In this document: piece by piece, positions 26,679 to 34,941 of the stretch | How positions within the stretch are numbered: position 1 is the stretch's first letter | How the letters are laid out: the number at the start of each line of letters is the position of its first letter | Assembly: GCA_021775255.1 (NCBI GenBank) | Contig: JAJFIA010000011.1 | Span: 1 to 64,000, forward strand | Reading direction: 5' to 3' | DNA from: Roseovarius sp. | Lineage (GTDB): Bacteria; Pseudomonadota; Alphaproteobacteria; Rhodobacterales; Rhodobacteraceae | DNA length: 64,000 nt | The notes under the pieces: model-generated | What the model was told of the DNA's origin: nothing | Seen by the model: the letters and a program-made list of their open reading frames with translations, nothing else | Databases searched by the model: none | Position numbers and translations under genes: made by a program

Positions 26679-27350
26679 ATGACCGAAAGAAGTACAGTCA
26701 CTCAAAGCGAGTTCAACCTCATCACCACAGCAATTCAAGCGCTGCTAATTAAGACGGCGCATACCAAGAGATTGGAAGCGAGCTGCACACACTTCGCATC
26801 GTTTGGTGCTGCAGTCATGAAACATCAACTTAACATTCCGTGCCGTACTGTCGCAGGGGCATGGCTTTTGCACCATCCCGATGGACAGCGCGTTCTTGGC
26901 TTTGGCAAAAAGGAAGGTGACAATATCCGCGCAAAGGAGACGGGGTTCCATATGTGGGTTCAAACTAAAACCCATATCATTGATTTTATGTCGCCCATGT
27001 ATCCAGAAATCTTCGCCGAAGCTCATTCGGCTGCCCCAATTCAGCGCCGTATGCTTCAAATATCCTTGGAAGATGACGCCCAAAACAAAGAAGAGTTTAA
27101 TCAAGGTGCTCCATTGATGGCGCTTCCCGATGCCCATTTGACGAGAGTGCTCGGTGAAGGGCTGGCAAAAGATGTTGGCAGTGTTGACTTGATTAAGGCG
27201 CTACTGCGTTGGTGGCCGAATCTGCAAAAACGACCTTACACGAGCCTCGTGCTGGCAACGAACCGTGGAGAACGCCTTGAAATTCTGCCAACTGGTCATC
27301 AAGCAAACGGGATATGGAACGGTCCCAGCGTGGTCGCGCAGGCTATCTAG
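26679..27350 (+). CDS. DUF2026-like protein with a Cys-His-Asp pattern
   Basis: 223 residues. The order C36 (EASCTHFASFGA), H91 (TGFHMWVQ) and D102 (IIDFMSPMYPE) is that of a papain/transglutaminase-like catalytic triad, and I recall DUF2026 proteins having this form; the domain name is from memory. No signal peptide or membrane helix. It is the only gene between the AlpA-like regulator and the replication module, so it is accessory cargo, possibly a protease- or amidase-like factor in phage or host interaction. No function is demonstrated. Confidence 0.6.
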   Translation: MTERSTVTQSEFNLITTAIQALLIKTAHTKRLEASCTHFASFGAAVMKHQLNIPCRTVAGAWLLHHPDGQRVLGFGKKEGDNIRAKETGFHMWVQTKTHIIDFMSPMYPEIFAEAHSAAPIQRRMLQISLEDDAQNKEEFNQGAPLMALPDAHLTRVLGEGLAKDVGSVDLIKALLRWWPNLQKRPYTSLVLATNRGERLEILPTGHQANGIWNGPSVVAQAI

Positions 27351-27788
27351 AGAAAACCGGCGGGGTACACACATCTCTTGCCGGGCCAGCGGTGTTCAGG
27401 TGAACAATGTGACCCCGCCCATCGACGGTGCTCAGTACACCTGCAGTTTGTGCGCTCGCGCTCAGACAGCATCCGTGAGCAACTTTGAGCGCAACCAGAA
27501 AAATTCATGTGTTTAAGGGGTGATCATCTGGTTGGCTCTACGTACATGCGCGCGTAAACCACCATCAGTCAACTTGTCTTTTGCCGTGAAAAAACAATAG
27601 CTTGCGTCCACAAAACATTCATGTATTGTCGCTCTAACCTACAAGTAATATGCCCCAAGCGCGTTTGACTATCGCAGGGCCGGTGAGAGGCCGGTAGTAG
27701 GTCGGTTGGATCAGTTTACGTTGGTGATCCTTAAAGGAACGAGAACCCCGCGCCGTAGTCATTTTCCTCAATTTTCAAGGAGATGATT
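27351..27788. other. 438-bp non-coding region upstream of the replication module
   Basis: No convincing gene. Visible structure: a direct repeat GGCCGGT-GAGA-GGCCGGT near 27679-27696, and an inverted repeat GGATCA (27708-27713)/TGATCC (27725-27730) about 60 bp before the small ORF. These may be promoter/operator elements for the primase operon, or parts of a replication origin recognised by it. A frame at 27265-27516 overlaps the DUF2026 gene out of frame and is not believed. Confidence 0.5.
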
Positions 27789-27995
27789 ATGGCTGAATCC
27801 CATACACTCAATTTGTCGCCGGCTGTTCAGGCCGTCCCCTTTGCCTCAGAAAACACGCCCCATCTAGAAAGGTGGTGGCGCAAGTCAGCGACGTCAATTT
27901 CGCAGCGAGGCGATTTTTCTTTCTGCCAAAATTCACGCGCGGACGCGTGGGTGAAACAGCAAGATTGTTCGGAGGGGGACATCAATGCCCAATAA
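27789..27995 (+). CDS. Small protein before the primase-helicase, unknown function
   Basis: 68 residues from ATG 27789 (MAESHTLNLSPAVQAVPF), with AAGGAG 6 bases upstream; ATG 27783 is in frame but lies on the ribosome site. It overlaps the primase-helicase start by 11 bases, so the two are likely co-translated. The sequence is polar with three Trp and two Cys residues and no recognised domain. Small ORFs in this position are common in phage satellites. Confidence 0.6.
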   Translation: MAESHTLNLSPAVQAVPFASENTPHLERWWRKSATSISQRGDFSFCQNSRADAWVKQQDCSEGDINAQ

Positions 27996-30276
27996 CCTCC
28001 AACCCAACCCGCAAAAGGCAATCGAATGGTATCTTTGGCTGAACGGAAATAAGCAGATGCACCTCGAACATTTCAATAGTCAGGGCTCAGCGCGGCCAAA
28101 GGGCAAATTCTACCAAGCAAGTGAGGCAGCATCAGCCGTCCGTTTCGTTTCCGCTAACAATGGCGACGAATACCAGCGTAACCTTCATTTTGTCCCGAAT
28201 GCTGAATTTCTTGATGGTCCGCGTATCAAAGCAAACCTTAAGGCGGTGCGTTTTCTTCACGTCGATTTGGATTGCAAAGACTATCCCGGCACCTACGACG
28301 ACCAATTTAACAAGATTACAGAGCTGCTTCTCGACGCAAAGAAAAGCCCTAAAGGGATGCCACCACCTACAACAGCGTGGTTCACGGGCGGCGGCGTTCA
28401 GGCAATTTGGTTGCTTGAAGAGCCCATCGGTGTTGACGAAGCGGAAGAGCTGAACCTTGCTCTGCTGACGGCGTTGCAGGGTGGGCCGGGTACTCATGAT
28501 GCAAGCCGCCTTCTTCGCCTTCCTTGGACAACAAATTGGTTGAACGAAAAAAAGCGTGCAGCGGGGCGAGAACCAAAACTCGCTTTCCCTCTTGAGCCAT
28601 TGAATACGAATTCGCCTCCTGTCTCGTATGCAGTGGCGGAATTCAAAGTCAAACGCGTAAAGCGCGACGTCAATGCGCGCCCCAGCCCCGTATCCACTGA
28701 GGTTACTATTCCTGAGTTTGAGGCTTTGCCTTTGCCCGAGAACCTTAATGAGGTCGTGCCAGATGACCCAATATGGTTTGAAGCGATTTTGACGGGCAAG
28801 TATCCGCAAAACAAATCCTATGGATCGCGTTCAGAGTTTGTCATTGCAGCGGTTATGTGGCTGTTGAGCAAAGGCGTTGAGCCCGGTCACGTTTTGTCGA
28901 TCATCACACATCCTGATCTTGGGGTTAGTAGCCACGTTCTAGATAACCCAAGTCCTCTCAAATATGGCAAACGTCAGGTGGAGCGTGGGTTTGTTTTGCT
29001 TAAAATAAGTCGCGGAGGCTGGCCGCTCGTTAACGATGAAGGTTTCCCCATCGCAAATCTGCCTGAGAACATTCGTTATGCCCTTTGCCAAATTGGCGTA
29101 GATGCTCAACGAAACTTGTTCACACAAGCCGACGAAGTGACCGGGTACAACCTCAATGGGCGCGATTTGAACGAGATTGCAGACATTCTTTGCAGTGCGA
29201 TCAGCCGGGAATTGAAATTCGGTGCCAATCCTGCCGCCATCAAGCGGGAGCTATTGGCTATTTCCCATGAGCACCCATATCACCCAGTTGTCGACTACCT
29301 GGATGGTTTAGACTGGGATGGAACCCCTCGCATCGCCCGTTGGTTGGTCGAGTACTGCGGGGCAGTGGATAGCGAATTGAACGGTGAGTTTGGTAGCAAA
29401 TTCCTCATCGCTGGTGTGCGTCGGATCAAACAGCCGGGCGTCAAGTTTGACACCATGCTTGTACTGGAAGGTGCGCAAGGCGCGGGCAAATCTCAAATGG
29501 CGGCAATGCTGGCCATTCAAGATGAATGGTTCTGCGGTAGCTTGGATTTAAAAAGTGACGATAAAACTAAGGCCGAACTGTTGGCGCGAGCGTGGATTGT
29601 AGAGTGTCCTGAGCTTGATGGCTTGAACAAAACCAACAGCCAAAGTCTCAAGAAATTTCTGAGCACGCCAATTGATATTTACCGCCGACCTTACGCTCGC
29701 GATCCCAGCGATTTTCGGCGGCATTGCATCATTCTAGGCACCACAAATGAGAGCAACTATCTGCGTGACCTAACAGGCAACCGGCGCATCTGGCCGGTGG
29801 TGGTTGGCCGGTTCGATCTGAAGTGCTTTGCGGCAGATGTCGATCAACTGTGGGCAGAGGCGGTAGTGCGTGAGCGAGAAGGTGAATCCATCGTTTTGGC
29901 CGAGCACCTTTGGGCTGAAGCAAGTCGCGTGCAGGGTAAACGCATGGTTGAAGATGATTTCGCAGACATGCTTGCAGACAACTTCGCAGATCGTACAGGG
30001 AGGGTGTCAATGGAAAGTGTTAAACTCATGCTACGCTTAGATACGCAGCGTCTGCTCCCAAGCGATGTGAAACGTATCAAGAGTGCTATGCGGGGTCTTG
30101 GTTGGGAATATGGCACACATCGTTTGCATGATTTGGCGCAGGCAAATCAGCGACCTAGAAAGGGCTTCACACGCGGAACGGACGATGCGTGTCGCGAGGA
30201 ACTCATTGCTACCCAGAAACAGGGTGGCGTGTTCGTGCTCGAAACCCTGAAAAGTCAGAGAGACGTGCCATTTTGA
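27985..30276 (+). CDS. RepB-like primase fused to VapE/virulence-associated E helicase domain
   Basis: 763 residues. The N-terminal RepB/AEP primase-like domain (about 1-230) has the acidic motif HVDLDCKD, the TAWFTGGGVQAIWLL strand and HDASRLLRLPWTTNW. A linker and middle domain follow, then a superfamily III-like ATPase with Walker A LEGAQGAGKSQMAAML (about residues 492-507), Walker B AWIVECPELDGL and an arginine-containing GNRRIWPVVVG. This is the replication initiation unit of P4- and PICI-like satellites. Ribosome site GGAGGGG 7 bases before ATG 27985. Confidence 0.9.
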   Translation: MPNNLQPNPQKAIEWYLWLNGNKQMHLEHFNSQGSARPKGKFYQASEAASAVRFVSANNGDEYQRNLHFVPNAEFLDGPRIKANLKAVRFLHVDLDCKDYPGTYDDQFNKITELLLDAKKSPKGMPPPTTAWFTGGGVQAIWLLEEPIGVDEAEELNLALLTALQGGPGTHDASRLLRLPWTTNWLNEKKRAAGREPKLAFPLEPLNTNSPPVSYAVAEFKVKRVKRDVNARPSPVSTEVTIPEFEALPLPENLNEVVPDDPIWFEAILTGKYPQNKSYGSRSEFVIAAVMWLLSKGVEPGHVLSIITHPDLGVSSHVLDNPSPLKYGKRQVERGFVLLKISRGGWPLVNDEGFPIANLPENIRYALCQIGVDAQRNLFTQADEVTGYNLNGRDLNEIADILCSAISRELKFGANPAAIKRELLAISHEHPYHPVVDYLDGLDWDGTPRIARWLVEYCGAVDSELNGEFGSKFLIAGVRRIKQPGVKFDTMLVLEGAQGAGKSQMAAMLAIQDEWFCGSLDLKSDDKTKAELLARAWIVECPELDGLNKTNSQSLKKFLSTPIDIYRRPYARDPSDFRRHCIILGTTNESNYLRDLTGNRRIWPVVVGRFDLKCFAADVDQLWAEAVVREREGESIVLAEHLWAEASRVQGKRMVEDDFADMLADNFADRTGRVSMESVKLMLRLDTQRLLPSDVKRIKSAMRGLGWEYGTHRLHDLAQANQRPRKGFTRGTDDACREELIATQKQGGVFVLETLKSQRDVPF

Positions 30277-30634
30277 TTTCCAAAAGCGTGGGTAGCGTTA
30301 CATGTTACCCGCGCCAAACTGCGCATACCTATTGCCGGAGCTGGGGGTGGTTTACTACCCCCCTTTTTTGTTACTGCTGTTCAACCAAAGTTACAGTTAC
30401 AGGTAACATCTTACTGCTTAGCCCCATTGCCATTTTGCGCCGCGCTGGGCGTCTTTTGCTAATTAGGCAGCATGGTGCAGCGTATATCACCATAGGTGGC
30501 CCCAGCGGACGCCTGAGGACGTTTGGCGTTGCCCTTTGGGTTAGTACCTGTTCGTGCATGTCAGTAGCAAATCTGGTAGACCAATCCGGGGTATCCCTCT
30601 AGAGTTGAACAAAAAGTTGAGAAAGAGCAATTCT
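30277..30634. promoter_or_regulatory. 358-bp control region between replication module and hsd operon, with GTTAC repeats
   Basis: Holds the terminator at 30343-30369, five direct GTTAC copies (30297, 30304, 30370, 30390, 30396) and one inverted GTAAC (30403) in about 110 bp, with GTTAC-AG-GTAAC as a dyad at 30396-30407, and GGGTA/TACCC at 30290-30310. The hsdM promoter must lie in the right half. The repeats could be operators for hsd control or origin iterons for the primase. The frame upstream of hsdM (from 30554) is an extension without ribosome site. Confidence 0.5.
30343..30369 (+). terminator. Rho-independent terminator after the primase-helicase
   Basis: GGGGGTGG-TTTA-CTACCCCC forms an 8-bp stem (one G-T wobble) with a 4-nt loop, followed by CTTTTTTG. 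It lies 66 bp after the primase-helicase stop and separates the replication module from the restriction cargo. Confidence 0.85.
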
Positions 30635-32200
30635 ATGACAATTGAGTCCGAGCGACAGATTTCCCAAGATCTCGACTTCGCAGCCGACCTGTTCAAAGCC
30701 GCCGACAAGATGCGCGGTTCCCTTGAGCCATCCGAATACAAACACGTCGCCCTCGGCCTGATCTTTCTTAAATACATCTCAGAAGCCTTTCAGGCGATGT
30801 ATGACCAGCTCAAAGCCGACGACCTCGCCAACGAAGAAGACCACGAGGAATATCTGGCCGAAAACGTGTTTTGGGTGCCAGAAAAAGCGCGCTGGGCGCA
30901 TATTCAGAAAAATGCCCGTTCCGACGAAATCGGCAAAATCATTGACGACGCGATGGAAGCGATTGAAACCGCACCGGCAAACGAAACCCTCAAAGGTGTC
31001 CTGCCCAAAAACTACGCCCGCCCGACGCTCGACAAAACCATGTTGGGCGAGCTGGTCGATCTGTTCTCCAACATCAAACTGCACAACAGCAAGGACCGCG
31101 CCCGCGATTTGTTGGGGCGCGTCTATGAATACTTCATTTCGGGTTTTGCTGGGGCTGAGGGCAAGCGGGGTGGTGAGTTTTTCACCCCCCGTTCGGTTGT
31201 GCGCACACTGGTTGAAATGCTGGAACCCTACGAGGGCCGAGTTTATGACCCGTGTTGCGGATCGGGCGGCATGTTTGTGCAATCGGAAAAATTCATCGAA
31301 GAACACGGCGGACGCCCCGACAATATCGCGGTCTACGGGCAAGAAATTAACCACACCACATGGCGCTTGGCCAAGATGAACATGGCGGTGCATGGCATCG
31401 ACGCGGATATCCAGTGGAACAGCGCAGGCAGTTTTCATGATGACGCGCACGCCAGCCTGAAGGCCGATTTCATCATGGCCAACCCGCCGTTCAACATCTC
31501 TGATTGGGGCGGCGAACGGCTGGCCGAGGATACGCGCTGGCAATACGGCACTCCACCCAAGGGCAACGCCAACTTTGGCTGGCTGCAACATATCATCCAC
31601 CATCTGGCCCCGCGCGGCCATGCGGGGGTGGTGCTGGCCAATGGCTCGATGTCATCCCAAACCAATGACGAGGGCGAGATCAGGAAACAACTGATCGAAC
31701 AGGACCGCGTTGATTGTATGGTCGCCTTGCCGGGGCAGCTGTTTTATTCTACCCAGATTCCGGTTTGCCTGTGGATACTGTCGCGCAATAAATCCGCCAA
31801 TGGCCACCGTGACCGACGGGGAGAAGTGCTGTTTCTGGATGCCCGCAAGCTGGGTTATATGGCCGACCGTGTGCGACGGGAGTTTGCGGAGGCGGATATC
31901 GAAAAGATCGCGGGCACCTATCGGCGCTGGCGAGCCAAGCCTGAAACGCTGGCGGCGAAAGGCTGGGAGGCCTATGCCGACGAAGCCGGTTTCTGTATGT
32001 CCGCCGATCTGGACCTGATCCGCAAGTATGACCACGTGTTGACACCGGGGCGCTATGTCGGCGCGGCGGATATTGAGGACGATGGGGTGAGTTTTGAGGA
32101 GAAGTTTGAGGCGTTGAATCTTACGCTTGGCAAACAATTTGAAAAATCTAGGGCTCTGCAAGAAAACATTGAGGCCCAATTGCAGCGGATCGAACAATGA
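30635..32200 (+). CDS. hsdM: Type I restriction-modification system, methyltransferase subunit HsdM
   Basis: 521 residues from ATG 30635 ([20 protein letters not shown]); an earlier in-frame ATG at 30554 adds 27 non-conserved residues. The N-terminal helical HsdM domain (about 10-150) leads to an N6-adenine methyltransferase domain: SAM-binding [10 protein letters not shown] at 205-214 and catalytic NPPF at 283-286. It modifies host DNA at sites set by HsdS and, with HsdR, forms the restriction complex. Its stop overlaps the hsdS start (ATGA, 32197-32200). Confidence 0.96.
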   Translation: MTIESERQISQDLDFAADLFKAADKMRGSLEPSEYKHVALGLIFLKYISEAFQAMYDQLKADDLANEEDHEEYLAENVFWVPEKARWAHIQKNARSDEIGKIIDDAMEAIETAPANETLKGVLPKNYARPTLDKTMLGELVDLFSNIKLHNSKDRARDLLGRVYEYFISGFAGAEGKRGGEFFTPRSVVRTLVEMLEPYEGRVYDPCCGSGGMFVQSEKFIEEHGGRPDNIAVYGQEINHTTWRLAKMNMAVHGIDADIQWNSAGSFHDDAHASLKADFIMANPPFNISDWGGERLAEDTRWQYGTPPKGNANFGWLQHIIHHLAPRGHAGVVLANGSMSSQTNDEGEIRKQLIEQDRVDCMVALPGQLFYSTQIPVCLWILSRNKSANGHRDRRGEVLFLDARKLGYMADRVRREFAEADIEKIAGTYRRWRAKPETLAAKGWEAYADEAGFCMSADLDLIRKYDHVLTPGRYVGAADIEDDGVSFEEKFEALNLTLGKQFEKSRALQENIEAQLQRIEQ

Positions 32201-33465
32201 TATTGTCTGATGTTATTGAGTTGAATCCACGACTTAGCCTCAAAAAAGGAAGTCTTGCACCATTTATCGAGATGGCAGCGTTGCCGATCTTAGGGAAACA
32301 CATCCCTGAAATTGGAGAGCGCGATTCAATAGGTTCGGGTGCGAAATTCCAAAACGGTGATACATTAGTTGCTAGAATTACCCCTTGCCTCGAAAATGGA
32401 AAAGGTGGGTACGTTTCAGGTTTGCCCCACGGCGCAATTGGGCAAGGTTCCACCGAGTTTATCGTCTTTCGCGCTAAGCATCCTGACGATGAGCAATTCG
32501 CATATTATTTGTCACGCCTCCCTGAGTTCCGCTCTTTTGCTGAGAGAGGAATGGAAGGAACATCTGGTCGGCAACGAGTTACATGGCAAACTTTAGCTGA
32601 TTTTGAGATTTTTCCTTTGAGCGCCACCCAACGACGGGAATTAGGCGAAATCCTAAGCGCACTCGATGACAAAATCGAACTGAACCGCCAGATGAACGAG
32701 ACGTTGGAGGCGATGGCGCGGGCGGTGTTTGTGGATTGGTTTGTGGATTTCGGCCCCACCCGCCGCCAGATGGCAGGCGAGACCGACCCCGTCAAAATCA
32801 TGGGCAACGCCTTCCCCGCCGCCAAAGCCCAAACCCTAGCCCCTCTCTTCCCCGCCACCCTAAACGAAGCTGGCCTGCCGGAGGGGTGGAGGCTGGGGAG
32901 GTTGGACGATTGGGCTTCTGTTGTAACAAAAACCACGAAGCCAAATGAGGTGGATCAGAATACCCACTACATCGGATTAGAACATATGCCGCGACGCTCT
33001 ATCGCGCTAAGTCAGTGGGAAACCGCCGCCAAAGTAACATCCAACAAGTCTGCTTTTGAACGTGGTCAAATACTGTTTGGAAAGCTTCGCCCCTATTTCC
33101 ATAAGGTCGGTATCGCACCATTCGACGGGATTTGCTCAACTGATATCATCGTTGTGGATGGGCTTAATCCGGAATTACGTGCTTTTGTCGCCACCATAGT
33201 GTCGACAGATGACTTTGTTTCTTACACCAACCAAAGTTCGAGCGGCACAAAGATGCCGCGTACCAGTTGGAAATTGATGCGAGAATATCCGTTGGCCCGC
33301 GCTGACAAAGAGTTGGTTTTTGCCTTTTCTCAGTTGATTCAACCGATGCATGACAAAGTATTGCAATCATTGATTGAAAACCAATCGTTGGCAGAAATGC
33401 GCGATCTGCTTTTGCCCAAGCTGATGTACGGCGAGATCAGCTTAAAGGCGGCTGCACATGGATGA
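32197..33465 (+). CDS. hsdS: Type I restriction-modification system, specificity subunit HsdS
   Basis: 422 residues with two target-recognition domains separated by a long conserved helix: TRD1 about 1-140, helix [20 protein letters not shown] and [17 protein letters not shown] (about 145-195), TRD2 about 225-385, and a C-terminal helix ([20 protein letters not shown]). The bipartite target cannot be predicted from sequence. The C-terminal codons overlap the FRG gene start by 8 bases. Confidence 0.94.
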   Translation: MILSDVIELNPRLSLKKGSLAPFIEMAALPILGKHIPEIGERDSIGSGAKFQNGDTLVARITPCLENGKGGYVSGLPHGAIGQGSTEFIVFRAKHPDDEQFAYYLSRLPEFRSFAERGMEGTSGRQRVTWQTLADFEIFPLSATQRRELGEILSALDDKIELNRQMNETLEAMARAVFVDWFVDFGPTRRQMAGETDPVKIMGNAFPAAKAQTLAPLFPATLNEAGLPEGWRLGRLDDWASVVTKTTKPNEVDQNTHYIGLEHMPRRSIALSQWETAAKVTSNKSAFERGQILFGKLRPYFHKVGIAPFDGICSTDIIVVDGLNPELRAFVATIVSTDDFVSYTNQSSSGTKMPRTSWKLMREYPLARADKELVFAFSQLIQPMHDKVLQSLIENQSLAEMRDLLLPKLMYGEISLKAAAHG

Positions 33466-34810
33466 TGGCGAGCCAATCCAAACGGCTGCGGAAAAGGAAG
33501 CACATGAGAAGGCCCGCGCGTACCTTGACGGGCTGCCCGAGTATCCAAATTTTGCATTGCCAAATGATGAGATCGACGGGCTGGTCCCAACCGCTAAAGT
33601 CAAAAACTGGCTGGATTTGTTTGTGATACTGCAAGGAAAGGAGTTTAAAAAGACCAAGAACGATATGATCTTTCGTGGTCATCGAGTTCATGATTGGCAG
33701 CTCGCTTCAACGCTCGGGCGTTGCTTCAAAGGAGGTGCGATTCCAAACGACAAAAGCAATGCACTTATGGAGCAGTTCCAGTTGGCAATGCGAGGGCGGG
33801 GATATGATCTCGGGCCATTGGAGGCAGACGAAGATGTTTGGGCCGTGGGTCAGCACTATGGGTTGAACACACCATTGTTGGATTGGACGCGCTCACCATT
33901 TGTGGCGCTGTTTTTTGCATTCATGAAATTCGAAGATGCAGACGCAACAGTGTTTAACCCAAGTCGTGCTATTTTCTGCTTGAACATGACGAAGGTCAAA
34001 GAGGATTTAGGTGCAGCAGCCGAAAATCTCTTCTTCGAGCCCAAAGACCATAGAAATTCAAGACTGGTGAACCAATCGGGCCTTTTCTCGATTGCGCCAG
34101 GTGGTGACGATAATCTCGTTTCTTTCCTGTTAAACGCTCTAGACGAACGGGAATTGCTTGCCTCCTCCGAAGAGTCCAAAACAACTGAGGGTGAAATTGA
34201 TCCATCTGCGAAGGGTGAAGCTTATTCAGAAGCCGCCTCTTCTAAACTTTTTGATGTTTCAGACGCGCAGCGAGCCAAAGATTTGTCGAAATATGTTTTC
34301 AAGCTTCATGTCCCAAATAGTATTGAAGATCGCAAAGATTGTTTAGAAACGCTTCGACAAATGAATATTCACGCTGGAAATCTGTTCCCTGATCCGGGCG
34401 GCGCATCGCAGTTTTGCAATGACTGGTTAGACCGCCTTATGGAAGATGAACGCGTTGAAACAACCGAAGAGATCGAAGCTGAGGAAAAGAAAATAGTCGC
34501 CACCGCGATCACAACTGCGTCTGCCCCGGATGTGCTAGGTCACATAGAGGAATTGTTAAATGCGTATAGTACACACTCCGATTTCGACTTGGCGGGCGTT
34601 CCGATGTTGTCTTCGGAAATCAAAAAAGCTGCAGATGGTGCAATGACCTTAGATTGGCAGGTGTCCGATTCTAAACGCGGAAGAGTCCGCCTCTCCATTC
34701 GTAAGGCTTTGGAAATCCATGGGTTTAAGGACCTGTCCCTCGTAGAAGGAAAGACATTAGTTGGAGACATCTTAGAAGTTTTTGTTAAACATGCTGGAGG
34801 TGGAAAATGA
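33458..34810 (+). CDS. FRG-domain protein embedded in the hsd operon
   Basis: 450 residues. The FRG domain occupies about residues 45-200: MIFRGHRVHDW (FRG at 72-74) and the diagnostic AVGQHYGLNTPLLDWTRSPF followed by VALFFAF. The remaining 250 residues are acidic and have no domain I recognise. FRG is a predicted nucleic-acid or nucleotide-linked domain of unknown activity often seen near defence genes. The start overlaps hsdS by 8 bases and the stop overlaps the micro-ORF (ATGA), so it is an integral part of the operon, not an inserted passenger. Confidence 0.85.
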   Translation: MDDGEPIQTAAEKEAHEKARAYLDGLPEYPNFALPNDEIDGLVPTAKVKNWLDLFVILQGKEFKKTKNDMIFRGHRVHDWQLASTLGRCFKGGAIPNDKSNALMEQFQLAMRGRGYDLGPLEADEDVWAVGQHYGLNTPLLDWTRSPFVALFFAFMKFEDADATVFNPSRAIFCLNMTKVKEDLGAAAENLFFEPKDHRNSRLVNQSGLFSIAPGGDDNLVSFLLNALDERELLASSEESKTTEGEIDPSAKGEAYSEAASSKLFDVSDAQRAKDLSKYVFKLHVPNSIEDRKDCLETLRQMNIHAGNLFPDPGGASQFCNDWLDRLMEDERVETTEEIEAEEKKIVATAITTASAPDVLGHIEELLNAYSTHSDFDLAGVPMLSSEIKKAADGAMTLDWQVSDSKRGRVRLSIRKALEIHGFKDLSLVEGKTLVGDILEVFVKHAGGGK

Positions 34811-34941
34811 AACCTCTCGGGCAGCTTCGACACTCTAATCTGGTAAGCTGGCACTTCGACCTCTCAGAACATTTTTCTGAAAGGACTGTCTGCATTTTTG
34901 GTTCGCCATTCTTTTTACTTTTATTCGAAGGTGAAAAATGA
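34807..34941 (+). CDS. Micro-ORF (44 residues) bridging the FRG gene and hsdR
   Basis: ATG at 34807 overlaps the FRG stop (ATGA) and the stop TGA at 34939-34941 overlaps the hsdR ATG at 34938 (AATGAG), so the ORF exactly fills the 127-bp gap. A near-perfect GGAGGT lies 5 bases before the ATG. The protein begins [20 protein letters not shown], has a hydrophobic stretch [11 protein letters not shown] near the C-terminus and ends EGEK. It may be a real accessory peptide or a translational coupling device setting HsdR levels. No homologue is known to me. Confidence 0.7.
   Translation: MKPLGQLRHSNLVSWHFDLSEHFSERTVCIFGSPFFLLLFEGEK

Noticed and set aside
27265-27516. An 83-codon frame overlapping the end of the DUF2026-like gene
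   Set aside because: Starts inside another gene in a different frame, without ribosome site or recognisable sequence.
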